Of a DNA stretch of 64,000 bases, positions 47,450 through 55,167 are shown one piece after another; within the stretch, counting starts at the first letter, position 1, and each line of letters begins with the position of its first letter. The notes under the pieces are model-generated. The model saw nothing but the letters and a program-made list of their open reading frames with translations, had not been told where the DNA came from and ran no database searches. The DNA comes from Novosphingobium sp. (GTDB taxonomy: Bacteria; Pseudomonadota; Alphaproteobacteria; Sphingomonadales; Sphingomonadaceae): positions 1 to 64,000 of the forward strand of contig NZ_JAUYNB010000012.1 of the NCBI RefSeq assembly GCF_030699305.1. The letters run 5' to 3'. The position numbers and the translations under genes were made by a program.

Positions 47450-47914
47450 TTACAAGCCGAGCTCACTCAGGCCGGGATGGTCCAGCGGCCTCGGTCCGAG
47501 CGGCCAGTGAAACTTGCGTTCGGATTCAGCGATCGGGAGATCATTGATGCAGGCAAAGCGTCGCTGCATCAGGCCTTCGGTATCAAACTCCCAGTTCTCG
47601 TTCCCGTAGGAGCGGAACCAGTTACCGGAATCATCGTGCCATTCGTATGCGAACCGGACCGCAATGCGATTACCAGCAAACGCCCAGATTTCCTTGATCA
47701 GGCGATAATCGAGTTCGCGGATCCATTTGCGGGTCAGAAAGGCCTCGATCTCTGGGCGTCCGTTCACGAATTCGGAGCGGTTGCGCCACTGGCTTTCAGG
47801 TGAGTAGGCCAGCGCGATGCGCCCAGGCTGCCGAGTGTTCCAGGCATCCTCGGCCGCCCGGACCTTGGCGCGTGCGGTTTCGGCGGTGAATGCGAACTCG
47901 GGGGTATCGGTCAT
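47450..47914 (-). CDS. NTF2-like protein, DUF1348 family
   Basis: 154-aa SnoaL/NTF2 fold. [85 protein letters not shown] is the hallmark of DUF1348. Such proteins often act as small hydrolases or isomerases, with no proven function here. It is 56 bp from the isochorismatase gene and probably in the same transcript. Confidence 0.85.
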   Translation of the reverse strand: MTDTPEFAFTAETARAKVRAAEDAWNTRQPGRIALAYSPESQWRNRSEFVNGRPEIEAFLTRKWIRELDYRLIKEIWAFAGNRIAVRFAYEWHDDSGNWFRSYGNENWEFDTEGLMQRRFACINDLPIAESERKFHWPLGPRPLDHPGLSELGL

Positions 47915-47970
47915 GCGCTAGTCTCCCGGCAAAGGGGTGCCGGTCATCGACCAGCACCCCGGGGTTGTGC

Positions 47971-48747
47971 TTACTTGTGGTGGTTGGCGCGGATGGCGGT
48001 CACGACGGTTCCGGTGTCGGCGACATGGTTTGCGATCATCCGGAAATTGGCCATGGCGGCAGCGTAGCCGTCCATCCCGGGCAGCTGGGCGGCGGCCGTC
48101 GCATCCGAAACAACCATGACCTCGAAGCCCTGCTCGATCAGTTCGCGCATGTGCGCCTCGGTGCACAGATTGGCCGACATGCCGGCGATGATGACCTTGG
48201 AAATGCCACGCTTGCGCAGTTGGAGCACGAGATCGTTGGTCTCCGGACCGAAGACCTTGTGCGGGCTGGTGACGATGGTCTGACCATCATTGATGTAACG
48301 CTTGTACTGGGCGAGCCAGTCTGCGCCCGAACCTTCGAAGCCTTCGGTCATCAGCGGTCCCTTGCGGTCGAACATGCCGATCTGGTGCATCAGGGCTTCA
48401 AGCGCGCCTTCGAAGCGCCAGCCATGATCGGTCGGGTAATAGTAGTGCGGCGAGACGAACACCGGCATGCCTGCCGTCTTGGCTGCCGCGAACAGCTGGT
48501 CGATGTGAGCGATCGTGCCGTTGGCTTCGACATTCTTGCCGACCACGCCCCAGGCGACGCCCTTGGGGCTGAGGAAGTCGTTCTGCGGGTCAGTGACGAG
48601 CAGCGCGGTCTGGCCCTGGACAATCTCGAAGCCGGGGTCCGGCAGCCCATCGGCCTGGGCAGTGGCGATGGGCGCAAGGCTGGCCAATACAGCAGCGGCA
48701 CCAACAAACAGGGCCCGACGAACACGGGCGGCGGCAGAAAACTTCAT
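47971..48747 (-). CDS. Exported isochorismatase-family cysteine hydrolase
   Basis: 258-aa protein with a signal peptide (cleavage after AQADG region, about 31). Catalytic residues are Asp in LLVTDPQNDFL, a Lys, and Cys in IAGMSANLCTEAHMRELIEQGFEVMVVSDAT. Met at 48747 (MKFSAAARVRRALF) is chosen. Exported members are rarer than cytosolic ones. The upstream region contains the LysR-type element shared with the GST operon. Confidence 0.88.
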   Translation of the reverse strand: MKFSAAARVRRALFVGAAAVLASLAPIATAQADGLPDPGFEIVQGQTALLVTDPQNDFLSPKGVAWGVVGKNVEANGTIAHIDQLFAAAKTAGMPVFVSPHYYYPTDHGWRFEGALEALMHQIGMFDRKGPLMTEGFEGSGADWLAQYKRYINDGQTIVTSPHKVFGPETNDLVLQLRKRGISKVIIAGMSANLCTEAHMRELIEQGFEVMVVSDATAAAQLPGMDGYAAAMANFRMIANHVADTGTVVTAIRANHHK

Positions 48748-48824
48748 GGAAAATCCTTTCAATGCTTTCGGTCGGGGGCGACAAATTCCCGGGAGTTCCG
48801 GTGTGCGTCAGATCGCTGAGCGGA

Positions 48825-48870
48825 AGAAGTTGCATCAGCTTGAAGTCAGAATTCCGCTGATCGTAATAAT
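48825..48870 (-). promoter_or_regulatory. Second copy of the LysR-type element
   Basis: 46-bp block with 36 identities to 43221-43266, without gaps. It contains GCATCAGCTTGAAGTCAGAATTCCGC and AATAAT. The dyad ATTCC-N7-GTAAT is imperfect here. It lies 77 bp before the isochorismatase start, the same distance and orientation as the GST site. Confidence 0.7.
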
Positions 48871-48934
48871 GGTCAGAATTGCCCCCAGGTCAGGCGGTGA
48901 TCGAGCCGAGTGAGCAAAAAAATGCGGGCTCGCT

Positions 48935-48960
48935 GTAACCTCTGCTGCAGATCGACCGAA
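48935..48960 (+). promoter_or_regulatory. SigF-type promoter of the bufferin operon
   Basis: GTAACC (48935-48940), 16 bases, CGAA (48957-48960), 52 bp before the precursor ATG. This is the arrangement described for Caulobacter SigF. The cognate sigma factor gene lies in the operon it controls. Confidence 0.75.
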
Positions 48961-49011
48961 CTGGGGGGTGTGAGGGGAACGACCCCCACGTCAGATTCGA
49001 AAGGCTTGCTC

Positions 49012-49311
49012 ATGAAGAATACGACTGGAATCGCCGCCGCCGCTGCGACGCTCGCCGCTGCCGCCCTCCTGGCTGCATCGCCTGCTGCGGCTGCGGGCGA
49101 AGGTGCTGGCGCCAAGGAAAAGTGCTACGGCGTCGCACTGAAGGCCAAGAATGACTGCGCCGCCGGCCCCGGCACCTCCTGCGCAGGAACCTCGACCGTC
49201 GACTACCAGGGCAACGCCTGGAAGTTGGTGCCCGCCGGAACCTGCTTGCAACAGGGCGGGACGCTCGAAGCGCACGCCGGCAGCGCCAAGCCGGTGCCGC
49301 GGCGCGGCTGA
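49012..49311 (+). CDS. bufA1: Bufferin precursor peptide (DUF2282)
   Basis: 99-aa exported RiPP precursor. A signal peptide (about 1-28, ending SPAAAA) is followed by Cys at 38, 49, 57 and 78 and the conserved [12 protein letters not shown]...AGPGTSC...VPAGTC pattern of BufA1. Bufferins are copper-binding peptides whose Cys residues are modified by the MNIO enzyme. ATG at 49012 gives the signal peptide at the correct position. It is first in the buf operon, and a hairpin follows it. Confidence 0.9.
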   Translation: MKNTTGIAAAAATLAAAALLAASPAAAAGEGAGAKEKCYGVALKAKNDCAAGPGTSCAGTSTVDYQGNAWKLVPAGTCLQQGGTLEAHAGSAKPVPRRG

Positions 49312-49333
49312 AACTCTCCACCCGCCTCCCAGA

Positions 49334-49347
49334 AGGGCTGAAGCCCT
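49334..49347 (+). terminator. Hairpin between bufA1 and bufB
   Basis: AGGGCT-GA-AGCCCT (49334-49347) lies in the gap after bufA1. It may cause partial termination, so precursor transcripts exceed those of the enzymes. No T-run follows. Confidence 0.45.
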
Positions 49348-49371
49348 CGGGTCGCATGGATGCTGGCTGAC

Positions 49372-50286
49372 ATGAACCTCCCGTCAGATCTGCCCCCCTT
49401 GCCGGGAATCGGATTGAAGCCGCAGCACTACTCTGCGGTGCTTCAGCCCGTGTCAGCCAGCATTTTGCCGCCAGCGCCGGTTCCGGCCTGGTTTGAAGTT
49501 CATCCGCAGAATTACTCTGGCGCGGGCGGTCCGCCACATCGCTGGCTGACTGCCATCGCGGAGCGCTTCCCCTTGAGCTTCCACTCGGTCGGTCTGTCGC
49601 TCGGCAGCGCAGGCGGAGTTGACGTGGCCGAGCTCGAGCAGCTTGCGGCGCTGTGCAAGCGCTACGAGCCGGCTTCGGTGTCGGATCATCTCAGCTGGAG
49701 CGGAAGCGCCAACAATCGCTATCCCGATCTCCTGCCGGTGCCCTATACCGAGGAAGCCCTCGGGCATTTCGCCCGGCAGATCGACCGCGTGCAGGACCGG
49801 CTCAAGCGCCGCATTCTGATCGAAAACCCCTCGCGCTATCTCGCCTTCGCCCGCGACGACATGAGCGAGGCGCAGTTCCTTCACTTGCTCTGCCACCAAA
49901 CCGGTTGCGGCATTCTCCTCGACATCAACAACATCGAGGTTTCCGCCACCAATCTCGGCCTCGACGCGCAAGCGATGATCGATTCGATCGATCCGAGCCT
50001 CGTGGGCGAAGTTCATCTGGCGGGCCATGCCCGGGAGGAGCACCCGGATGGCGTCCTTCTGATCGATGACCACGGTTCGGCCATCTCCGAAGTGACCTGG
50101 GCGCTCTTCGCCCGCTTCGCCGCCCGCGCTGGCCGAAAGCCGGTCCTGATCGAATGGGATACCGATGTCCCCGATTACGCCGTACTGCTGGGAGAAGCGG
50201 CCAAGGCCGAGGCGATCATGCAGGGACAGACGCGTTTCGCGTCGCTGGACGCACTTCCGCTGGATCAGGTTCATGCTTGCGCTTGA
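49372..50286 (+). CDS. bufB: Bufferin-modifying MNIO enzyme (DUF692)
   Basis: 304-aa TIM-barrel multinuclear non-haem iron oxidase. Metal-binding residues are expected in LSFHSVGLSLGS, LIENPSRY, LLDINNIEV, EVHLAGHA, LIDDHGSAI and LIEWDTD. It modifies Cys residues of BufA. Starts at 49360 and 49372 both exist, and the second (MNLPSDLPPLPGIGLKPQHY) fits the family N-terminus. It overlaps bufC by 14 bp. Confidence 0.9.
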   Translation: MNLPSDLPPLPGIGLKPQHYSAVLQPVSASILPPAPVPAWFEVHPQNYSGAGGPPHRWLTAIAERFPLSFHSVGLSLGSAGGVDVAELEQLAALCKRYEPASVSDHLSWSGSANNRYPDLLPVPYTEEALGHFARQIDRVQDRLKRRILIENPSRYLAFARDDMSEAQFLHLLCHQTGCGILLDINNIEVSATNLGLDAQAMIDSIDPSLVGEVHLAGHAREEHPDGVLLIDDHGSAISEVTWALFARFAARAGRKPVLIEWDTDVPDYAVLLGEAAKAEAIMQGQTRFASLDALPLDQVHACA

Positions 50287-51034
50287 TCAGGTCCAGGCGG
50301 CCATGATGCAGGCGCTCGATCATGGCCCCGAGTTTCTGCCGGATCGGCTTTTTGCAGGAGCCCATGCGCGCGTGCTGGCGGGCATGAAAGTTCATGCCAA
50401 TACGATCAGTCACGCCCGGCTTGTCGCGCTGGAGGACACGTTTCCGCGCGTGCTCGCCCTGCTGGGCCAAGCGCGCTTCAATGAACACTCCCGGTTGTAT
50501 ATCCATCAACCGGGAGTGACGGCAAAGACCCTGGCAGGCATCGGGGAGGCTTTCCCGGGCTGGTTGGCCACGTCTGACGAAGCAGGCGCAGCAGTTGATC
50601 TGGCGCGGTTCGAGTGGCTCTGGCTGGAAGCCTATCATGCCCGAGATGCCGTTCCGTTGCGCCTTGCCGATCTTGCCGGGCTAGGTGAACAGGCGCTTCT
50701 CGACCTGGCCATCGCGGCGCATCCTTCCGCATCGATCGGGACATTCGATCGCAGCGTGCATGAGGCAATCGGCGTGGAAGTGGCCGGTCTTGTCGAAGCG
50801 CCGGCAATTCTGGTCGTCAGGCCCGAGGCCGATGTTCTCGTTTCGCCGGCAAGCGCGGCCATGCGGGCGATCTTCGCAACGCTCAAAGATATTCAGGTCA
50901 TCGGTAACCTTCTGGGCCACTTCGACGAACCTGACTGTAAGGATCGACTGTCGTCCGACGACTTTATGGCGGCGCTGATCGCGCTGCTCGAAGCGGGCGC
51001 CCTGATCCGGGCGGAAAGACGACAGGTGGAATGA
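50273..51034 (+). CDS. bufC: Bufferin MNIO partner protein (DUF2063)
   Basis: 253-aa partner that recruits the precursor to BufB. The N-terminal half ([26 protein letters not shown]...[34 protein letters not shown]) matches the DUF2063/HvfC family. The second half is divergent. Met at 50273 is the internal start, as the longer frame is antisense-like over bufB. It overlaps the DoxX gene by 4 bp. Confidence 0.85.
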   Translation: MLALDQVQAAMMQALDHGPEFLPDRLFAGAHARVLAGMKVHANTISHARLVALEDTFPRVLALLGQARFNEHSRLYIHQPGVTAKTLAGIGEAFPGWLATSDEAGAAVDLARFEWLWLEAYHARDAVPLRLADLAGLGEQALLDLAIAAHPSASIGTFDRSVHEAIGVEVAGLVEAPAILVVRPEADVLVSPASAAMRAIFATLKDIQVIGNLLGHFDEPDCKDRLSSDDFMAALIALLEAGALIRAERRQVE

Positions 51035-51492
51035 TGGACCGGATACTCAGATTCTACGACCGGATGGTTGCTTTGGTCAGCAATTGCAGACTGCAAAACT
51101 TGACCTTGCTCTTTACACGCATCGCGCTCGCCGGTGTGTTCTGGCGGTCGGGCCGCACCAAGGTCGATGAAGGGAGCTGGTTTTCGATCAGCGACAACAC
51201 CTACTTCCTCTTCCAGGAGGAATACAAAGGCATGCCCCTGCCGAGCGATCTCGCTGCGGTCTTGGCGACGGTCTCGGAGCACCTGTTCCCGATCCTGCTG
51301 GTGCTCGGCCTGTTTACACGCCTTTCCGCGGGAGCCCTGCTGGGCATGACGCTGGTGATCCAGATCTTCGTCTATCCTGAGGCCTGGTGGCAGGTGCATT
51401 CACTGTGGGCGGCATTGGCGCTGGTGCTGATTGTGCGCGGCGGTGGCAGCATCAGCCTTGACGCGCCGCTGGGACGTCGCCGGACAGCATGA
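51031..51492 (+). CDS. DoxX family membrane protein in the buf operon
   Basis: 153-aa protein with four hydrophobic helices. [21 protein letters not shown] is the usual DoxX N-terminus, and [33 protein letters not shown] is the central part. DoxX-type proteins are regular members of buf operons. It overlaps bufC and the sigma factor gene by 4 bp each. Confidence 0.87.
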   Translation: MMDRILRFYDRMVALVSNCRLQNLTLLFTRIALAGVFWRSGRTKVDEGSWFSISDNTYFLFQEEYKGMPLPSDLAAVLATVSEHLFPILLVLGLFTRLSAGALLGMTLVIQIFVYPEAWWQVHSLWAALALVLIVRGGGSISLDAPLGRRRTA

Positions 51493-52013
51493 GGGCCGAC
51501 GAGCCAACGCTCGCCCGTCTGATGGGACAAGCGCAGGCTGGCGACAAGCAGGCCTACGCGGTCCTACTGGGCGAATGCCAGCGCTGGCTGCGGTTCTATT
51601 TCGGACGACGGATTGCGCCTTCGCAGCTGGATGATCTGGTTCAGGAAACCTTGCTGGCATTGCATCACAAGTTAGCCACCTGGGATGCAACGCGCGCGTT
51701 CCTGCCCTGGCTGGCGGCGATCGCTCGTTACCGCTGGGTCGATCACTTGCGCCGGATCTACCGTGCCGACGAAACGGAGCTTGCCGACGAACTGGCGGGC
51801 GCGGACGAAGAACCCGCCATTGCTGCCCGGATCAGCCTCGAGCGATTGTTCGCCCAGCTGCCGCAGCCGCAAGTCAGGGCGATCGAACTGGTCAAGATCG
51901 AAGGCCTTTCGGTGTCCGAGGCGTCCAGAGCCTGCGGACAGAGCGAGAGCCTGATAAAGGTCAACATTCACCGCGGGCTGAAAAAGCTCACCGCGATGAT
52001 CGAGAAGGCGTGA
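51489..52013 (+). CDS. sigF: SigF-type RNA polymerase sigma factor
   Basis: 174-aa ECF sigma. Region 2 reads [43 protein letters not shown]. Region 4 reads [44 protein letters not shown]. In Caulobacter the SigF/NrsF pair governs a buf-type operon responding to metal stress. It overlaps DoxX and nrsF. Confidence 0.87.
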   Translation: MRADEPTLARLMGQAQAGDKQAYAVLLGECQRWLRFYFGRRIAPSQLDDLVQETLLALHHKLATWDATRAFLPWLAAIARYRWVDHLRRIYRADETELADELAGADEEPAIAARISLERLFAQLPQPQVRAIELVKIEGLSVSEASRACGQSESLIKVNIHRGLKKLTAMIEKA

Positions 52014-52675
52014 AACCGATGTCCCGTGATACCCCAAACTCCACCGGCGCCCTGATTGCCCAGCTGGTCGATGGCCTCGAGCCGGTGCGGCCGCTGCGCT
52101 TATCAAGCGGGATGGGATTCGCGCTGGCCGGACTTGGCGTGACCCTCGCCACCGTGGCCCTCATGTTCGGCGTCCGCCCGGACGTGCTCGCCGGGCGGTT
52201 CGATCCCGTGTTCCTGCTGGCGACGGGTCTGTTCCTAGTGCTTGGGCTAGCATCCGCCGTCACGGTCATCGTCATGAGCCAGCCGCGCGTGGGCAGCGAT
52301 CATGGCGGATGGTTGTGGGCCGCTGCCATGACGGGACTATTGCCCGTCGCCGCCGCCATCATCGGCTTGGGGAAAGGTACGAGCGCCATTTCGGCGACCG
52401 CCGTGGAGCATGGCCTCGATTGCCTGGTGATCGGCAGCGGACTTGCGTTCATGACGTTTGCTGTACTTGTCTGGTGGCTTCGAAGAGGAGCGCCGACCTC
52501 GACCGAACGCGCTGGTCTCCTTACCGGCGTGGCTGCGGGCAGCTTCGGTATCTTCGCCTTTTCGTTCCACTGCATCTACAGCGACATCGTCCATATCGGC
52601 CTGTGGCACAGTGCCGTCGTAGTGGTGTGTGCTGCCATCGGCAGGGTTGCGGTGCCGCCGATGATCCGTTGGTAG
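52010..52675 (+). CDS. nrsF: NrsF-like anti-sigma factor (DUF1109)
   Basis: 221-aa polytopic membrane protein with six hydrophobic segments, preceding a short cytoplasmic N-terminus. Two Cys (GLDCLVIGSG and FSFHCIYSD) sit at positions where NrsF carries its metal-sensing pair. The GTG start (52010) overlaps the sigF stop (GTGA). It probably releases SigF upon metal or oxidant stress. Confidence 0.85.
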   Translation: MKPMSRDTPNSTGALIAQLVDGLEPVRPLRLSSGMGFALAGLGVTLATVALMFGVRPDVLAGRFDPVFLLATGLFLVLGLASAVTVIVMSQPRVGSDHGGWLWAAAMTGLLPVAAAIIGLGKGTSAISATAVEHGLDCLVIGSGLAFMTFAVLVWWLRRGAPTSTERAGLLTGVAAGSFGIFAFSFHCIYSDIVHIGLWHSAVVVVCAAIGRVAVPPMIRW

Positions 52676-52694
52676 ACCGGTCAGCCGAAATAGC

Positions 52695-52802
52695 TCAGGT
52701 GGCGGCCAGCGCCTCCAGGAAATCGCGGATGCGACGCGCGTTCACGCCAAAATCGCTAATACCGACCCGGCTGACCGAACGCATGTCGATGCGCGACTGA
52801 CG
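52695..52802 (-). pseudogene. Remnant of a DUF1499 gene (C-terminal fragment)
   Basis: The minus-strand frame DMRSVSRVGISDFGVNARRIRDFLEAL matches the C-terminal motif of DUF1499 proteins (vDvRSxSRxGxxDxGxNxxRI). The rest of that protein is missing. The region upstream of the fragment is the promoter of the next operon, so the gene is truncated. Its exact boundaries are uncertain, and a longer open frame reaches 52880. It is a decayed leftover of an insertion or deletion in the 290-bp gap. Confidence 0.65.
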
Positions 52803-52907
52803 GCTATCAGCGCTGGGCGCAATCCTTGTATCCGGCGCGGCCATGGGGGCGAAGTCAGCAGGAATGTGGGCGAAGGTCAATCACTGCAAATTCCGTTAGA
52901 AACCGTT

Positions 52908-52932
52908 GTAAGGTTTGCGGTGCTCGCGCGAC
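52908..52932 (+). promoter_or_regulatory. ECF promoter candidate of the second sigma operon
   Basis: GTAAGG (52908-52913), 15 bases, CGAC (52929-52932), 34 bp before the ATG at 52966. The extended motif GTTGTAAGG-N15-CGAC occurs again at 59453-59480, before the TonB receptor. It may be recognised by the ECF sigma at 54314. Confidence 0.55.
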
Positions 52933-52965
52933 CATTGCGGGCAAACTTCGATTGATCGGCATGGC

Positions 52966-54087
52966 ATGAAGCGACGTATCATTCTGGCAGGCGGCGGCCA
53001 TGCCCATCTGGCAGTCCTTGGGGACTGGGCCAAACGACCGTTGCGAAATACAGAGCGATGGCTCGTCACGTCGTCGCGGCATACGGCCTATTCCGGTATG
53101 CTGCCGGGCTGGCTGGCCGGCAACTACCGGGCCAACGATCTGCTGATCGACCTCAAGCCGCTGGCCGAACGCGCCGGTGCCAGGCTGCATCTGGCCGATG
53201 TCATCGGGCTCAATACAGCCCGCAAGATGCTCACCCTGTCGTCGGGTGAGGAACTGGAGTTCGATCTTCTTTCACTGGCGACGGGTGGCGAGACGGACAT
53301 CTCGAGCCTGGCGACGCTGGGCGACAGGCTTCTGCCGGTAAGACCGGTTGGCCTGTTCATGGAAAGGTGGTCCGCGTTTCTTGAGCGGGCTGCGCTGGCC
53401 TCAACGGTCAACGTGGCGGTCGTTGGCGGCGGCGCGGCAGGCGTGGAACTGGCCATGGGGGTGGAAAGCGCGATCCGCGGCTTGTTCAGGAATGCCCGTG
53501 TGGCGCTTGTAACCCCGGGTGAAGGATTCCTCGTGGGCCACGCGCCACAAGTTCTCACACGAGCGCTTGAGGAACTGGCGAAGCGAAGGATCGACGTGCA
53601 CTTCGCGCAAGCCGCGGGGACGGAAGAGGGTTTTCTGCTGTCCAACGGCCTCCACCTTTCCGTGGACTGCGCAATCGCGGCGACCGGCAGCCGGGCGCCG
53701 CGCTGGCTGGCGCGATCGGGCCTCACCTGCAGCGCAGCGGGTTTTATCGCCGTCAGTGGAGACATGCGCAGCATATCCCATCCCTCCATTTTCGCGGCCG
53801 GAGACATCGTCGATCGGGTCGACCGGAACCTCGAGCGATCCGGGGTTCATGCCGTGAAAGCTGGGCCGGTGCTGGCCGCCAACCTGCGCGCCGCGATCGA
53901 CGGTACCGCCCCTGCGCGGTACCAGCCCCGAAACCGCACGCTCTACCTCCTCGCTTTGGGCGACAAGCGTGCAATTGTCTCGTGGGGCCGGTTTGTTGCC
54001 ATCGGCAATTGGGCCTGGCGCATCAAGGATTGGATCGACCGCAGCTTTGTCGCTCGTTACACCCAGCCTGCCCAGGCGGGACGATGA
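52966..54087 (+). CDS. NAD(P)/FAD-dependent oxidoreductase (NDH-2-like)
   Basis: 373-aa flavoprotein with two Rossmann folds: IILAGGGHAHLAVL at the N-terminus and VNVAVVGGGAAGVELAMGVESA in the middle. The C-terminal FAD segment is HPSIFAAGDIVDR. The type is the pyridine-nucleotide-disulfide oxidoreductase/type II NADH dehydrogenase superfamily of the SelD-fusion-like subgroup, with no redox-active CxxC. The ATG at 52966 is the first gene after the ECF-type promoter. Confidence 0.85.
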   Translation: MKRRIILAGGGHAHLAVLGDWAKRPLRNTERWLVTSSRHTAYSGMLPGWLAGNYRANDLLIDLKPLAERAGARLHLADVIGLNTARKMLTLSSGEELEFDLLSLATGGETDISSLATLGDRLLPVRPVGLFMERWSAFLERAALASTVNVAVVGGGAAGVELAMGVESAIRGLFRNARVALVTPGEGFLVGHAPQVLTRALEELAKRRIDVHFAQAAGTEEGFLLSNGLHLSVDCAIAATGSRAPRWLARSGLTCSAAGFIAVSGDMRSISHPSIFAAGDIVDRVDRNLERSGVHAVKAGPVLAANLRAAIDGTAPARYQPRNRTLYLLALGDKRAIVSWGRFVAIGNWAWRIKDWIDRSFVARYTQPAQAGR

Positions 54088-54094
54088 GGGGACC

Positions 54095-54313
54095 ATGGCA
54101 GGATTACTGAGCCACATTCTGTCCCGGCCGGTCATGACGGGGGCAATCAAGGTGTCCCTGTTTGTCGGAACCTGCCTCAACGCGATCAACCAGGGCTCGG
54201 CCCTCTGGCACGCTAGCGGGATCGAATGGGGCAAGGTGCTGCTCAACTACGCAGTCCCCTACCTTGTCTCGAGCTACAGCGCCGCCAAGGCTCGTCAGAC
54301 TCTGGAGGGCTGA
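54095..54313 (+). CDS. NrtS-like small membrane protein
   Basis: 72-aa protein with two hydrophobic segments. The pattern GAIKVSLFVGTCLNAINQGSAL...KVLLNYAVPYLVSSYSAA agrees with the nitrate/nitrite transporter NrtS family. The TGA is immediately followed by the sigma factor ATG. The assigned transport function is from the family name and not tested here. Confidence 0.75.
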   Translation: MAGLLSHILSRPVMTGAIKVSLFVGTCLNAINQGSALWHASGIEWGKVLLNYAVPYLVSSYSAAKARQTLEG

Positions 54314-54916
54314 ATGGAACAAATAGCCAGCCAAGTCCCCGATTTTGCCGCTGCCGATCCGGCGTTCCTCGCCCGTGTTCGAGATGATATGCTCCGGTTT
54401 GCCCGGCTTCAGCTTGGCAGCGACGACGAGGCTGAGGACGCGGTGCAGGAAGCACTGGCCGGCGCTTTCAAGAACGCGTCCAACTTTCGGGGCGAGGCAG
54501 CGCTCAAGACCTGGATCATCGCCATTTTGAAGAACAAGGTTGCCGACATTCTGCGGCAACGTCAGCGCCGCCCGATCAACGCCAGCCAGCTGCAGGGGCC
54601 TGATCAGGAAGGAGCCCTGCCCGAACTGTTCGACCGCAAGGGCATGTGGCGCGATGCTTCCCGGCCAGCGCGCTGGGAAGATCCGGAAGCCGCTTTGCAC
54701 TCGAGCCAGTTCCTGGCCGTTTTCGATGCCTGTCTCAACCGGCTGCCACCCCAGCAAGGCCGGGTTTTCATGATGCGTGAGGTCGTCGAACTTGAGACGC
54801 AGGAAATCTGCAGCGAACTCGGACTGTCGATCTCGAATGTCCACGTCATCCTGCATCGCGCCCGCCTCGCGCTGCGCACCTGCCTGCAACTTCACTGGTT
54901 CCAAGAGGGGGCCTGA
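54314..54916 (+). CDS. ECF-type RNA polymerase sigma factor
   Basis: 200-aa sigma. Region 2: ARLQLGSDDEAEDAVQEALAGAFKNASNFRGEAALKTWIIAILKNKVADILRQ. Region 4: LPPQQGRVFMMREVVELETQEICSELGLSISNVHVILHRARLALR. It follows NrtS directly and is followed by its anti-sigma. It probably recognises the GTTGTAAGG-N15-CGAC motif. Confidence 0.93.
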   Translation: MEQIASQVPDFAAADPAFLARVRDDMLRFARLQLGSDDEAEDAVQEALAGAFKNASNFRGEAALKTWIIAILKNKVADILRQRQRRPINASQLQGPDQEGALPELFDRKGMWRDASRPARWEDPEAALHSSQFLAVFDACLNRLPPQQGRVFMMREVVELETQEICSELGLSISNVHVILHRARLALRTCLQLHWFQEGA

Positions 54917-54918
54917 TC

Positions 54919-55110
54919 ATGATGAACTGCCATGATGCCACCTTTCTGATGTCGCAGAGCCGTGAGCGGCCCCTGACATTCTCGGAGCGGATGAAACTGC
55001 GCCTCCATGTCGGCATGTGCCGCGGGTGCGCGAATTTCGAACGACAGCTGCCGCAGCTCGGCCAGGCTGCAAAGGTCTATGCCGCCAAGGCCGAGCACAA
55101 GGATGTGTAA
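54919..55110 (+). CDS. Zinc-finger (zf-HC2) anti-sigma factor
   Basis: 63-aa protein with CHDAT...RLHVGMCRGCANFERQL, the H-x3-C-x2-C motif of zinc-binding anti-sigma domains. No membrane segment is present, so it is soluble. It follows the sigma gene by 2 bp and is its likely inhibitor. Confidence 0.85.
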   Translation: MMNCHDATFLMSQSRERPLTFSERMKLRLHVGMCRGCANFERQLPQLGQAAKVYAAKAEHKDV

Positions 55111-55167
55111 GGAAGCCAGCGGTCAACCGACCAAGCGGCAACAGCAATTTCGATCAGGAGCTATTTG

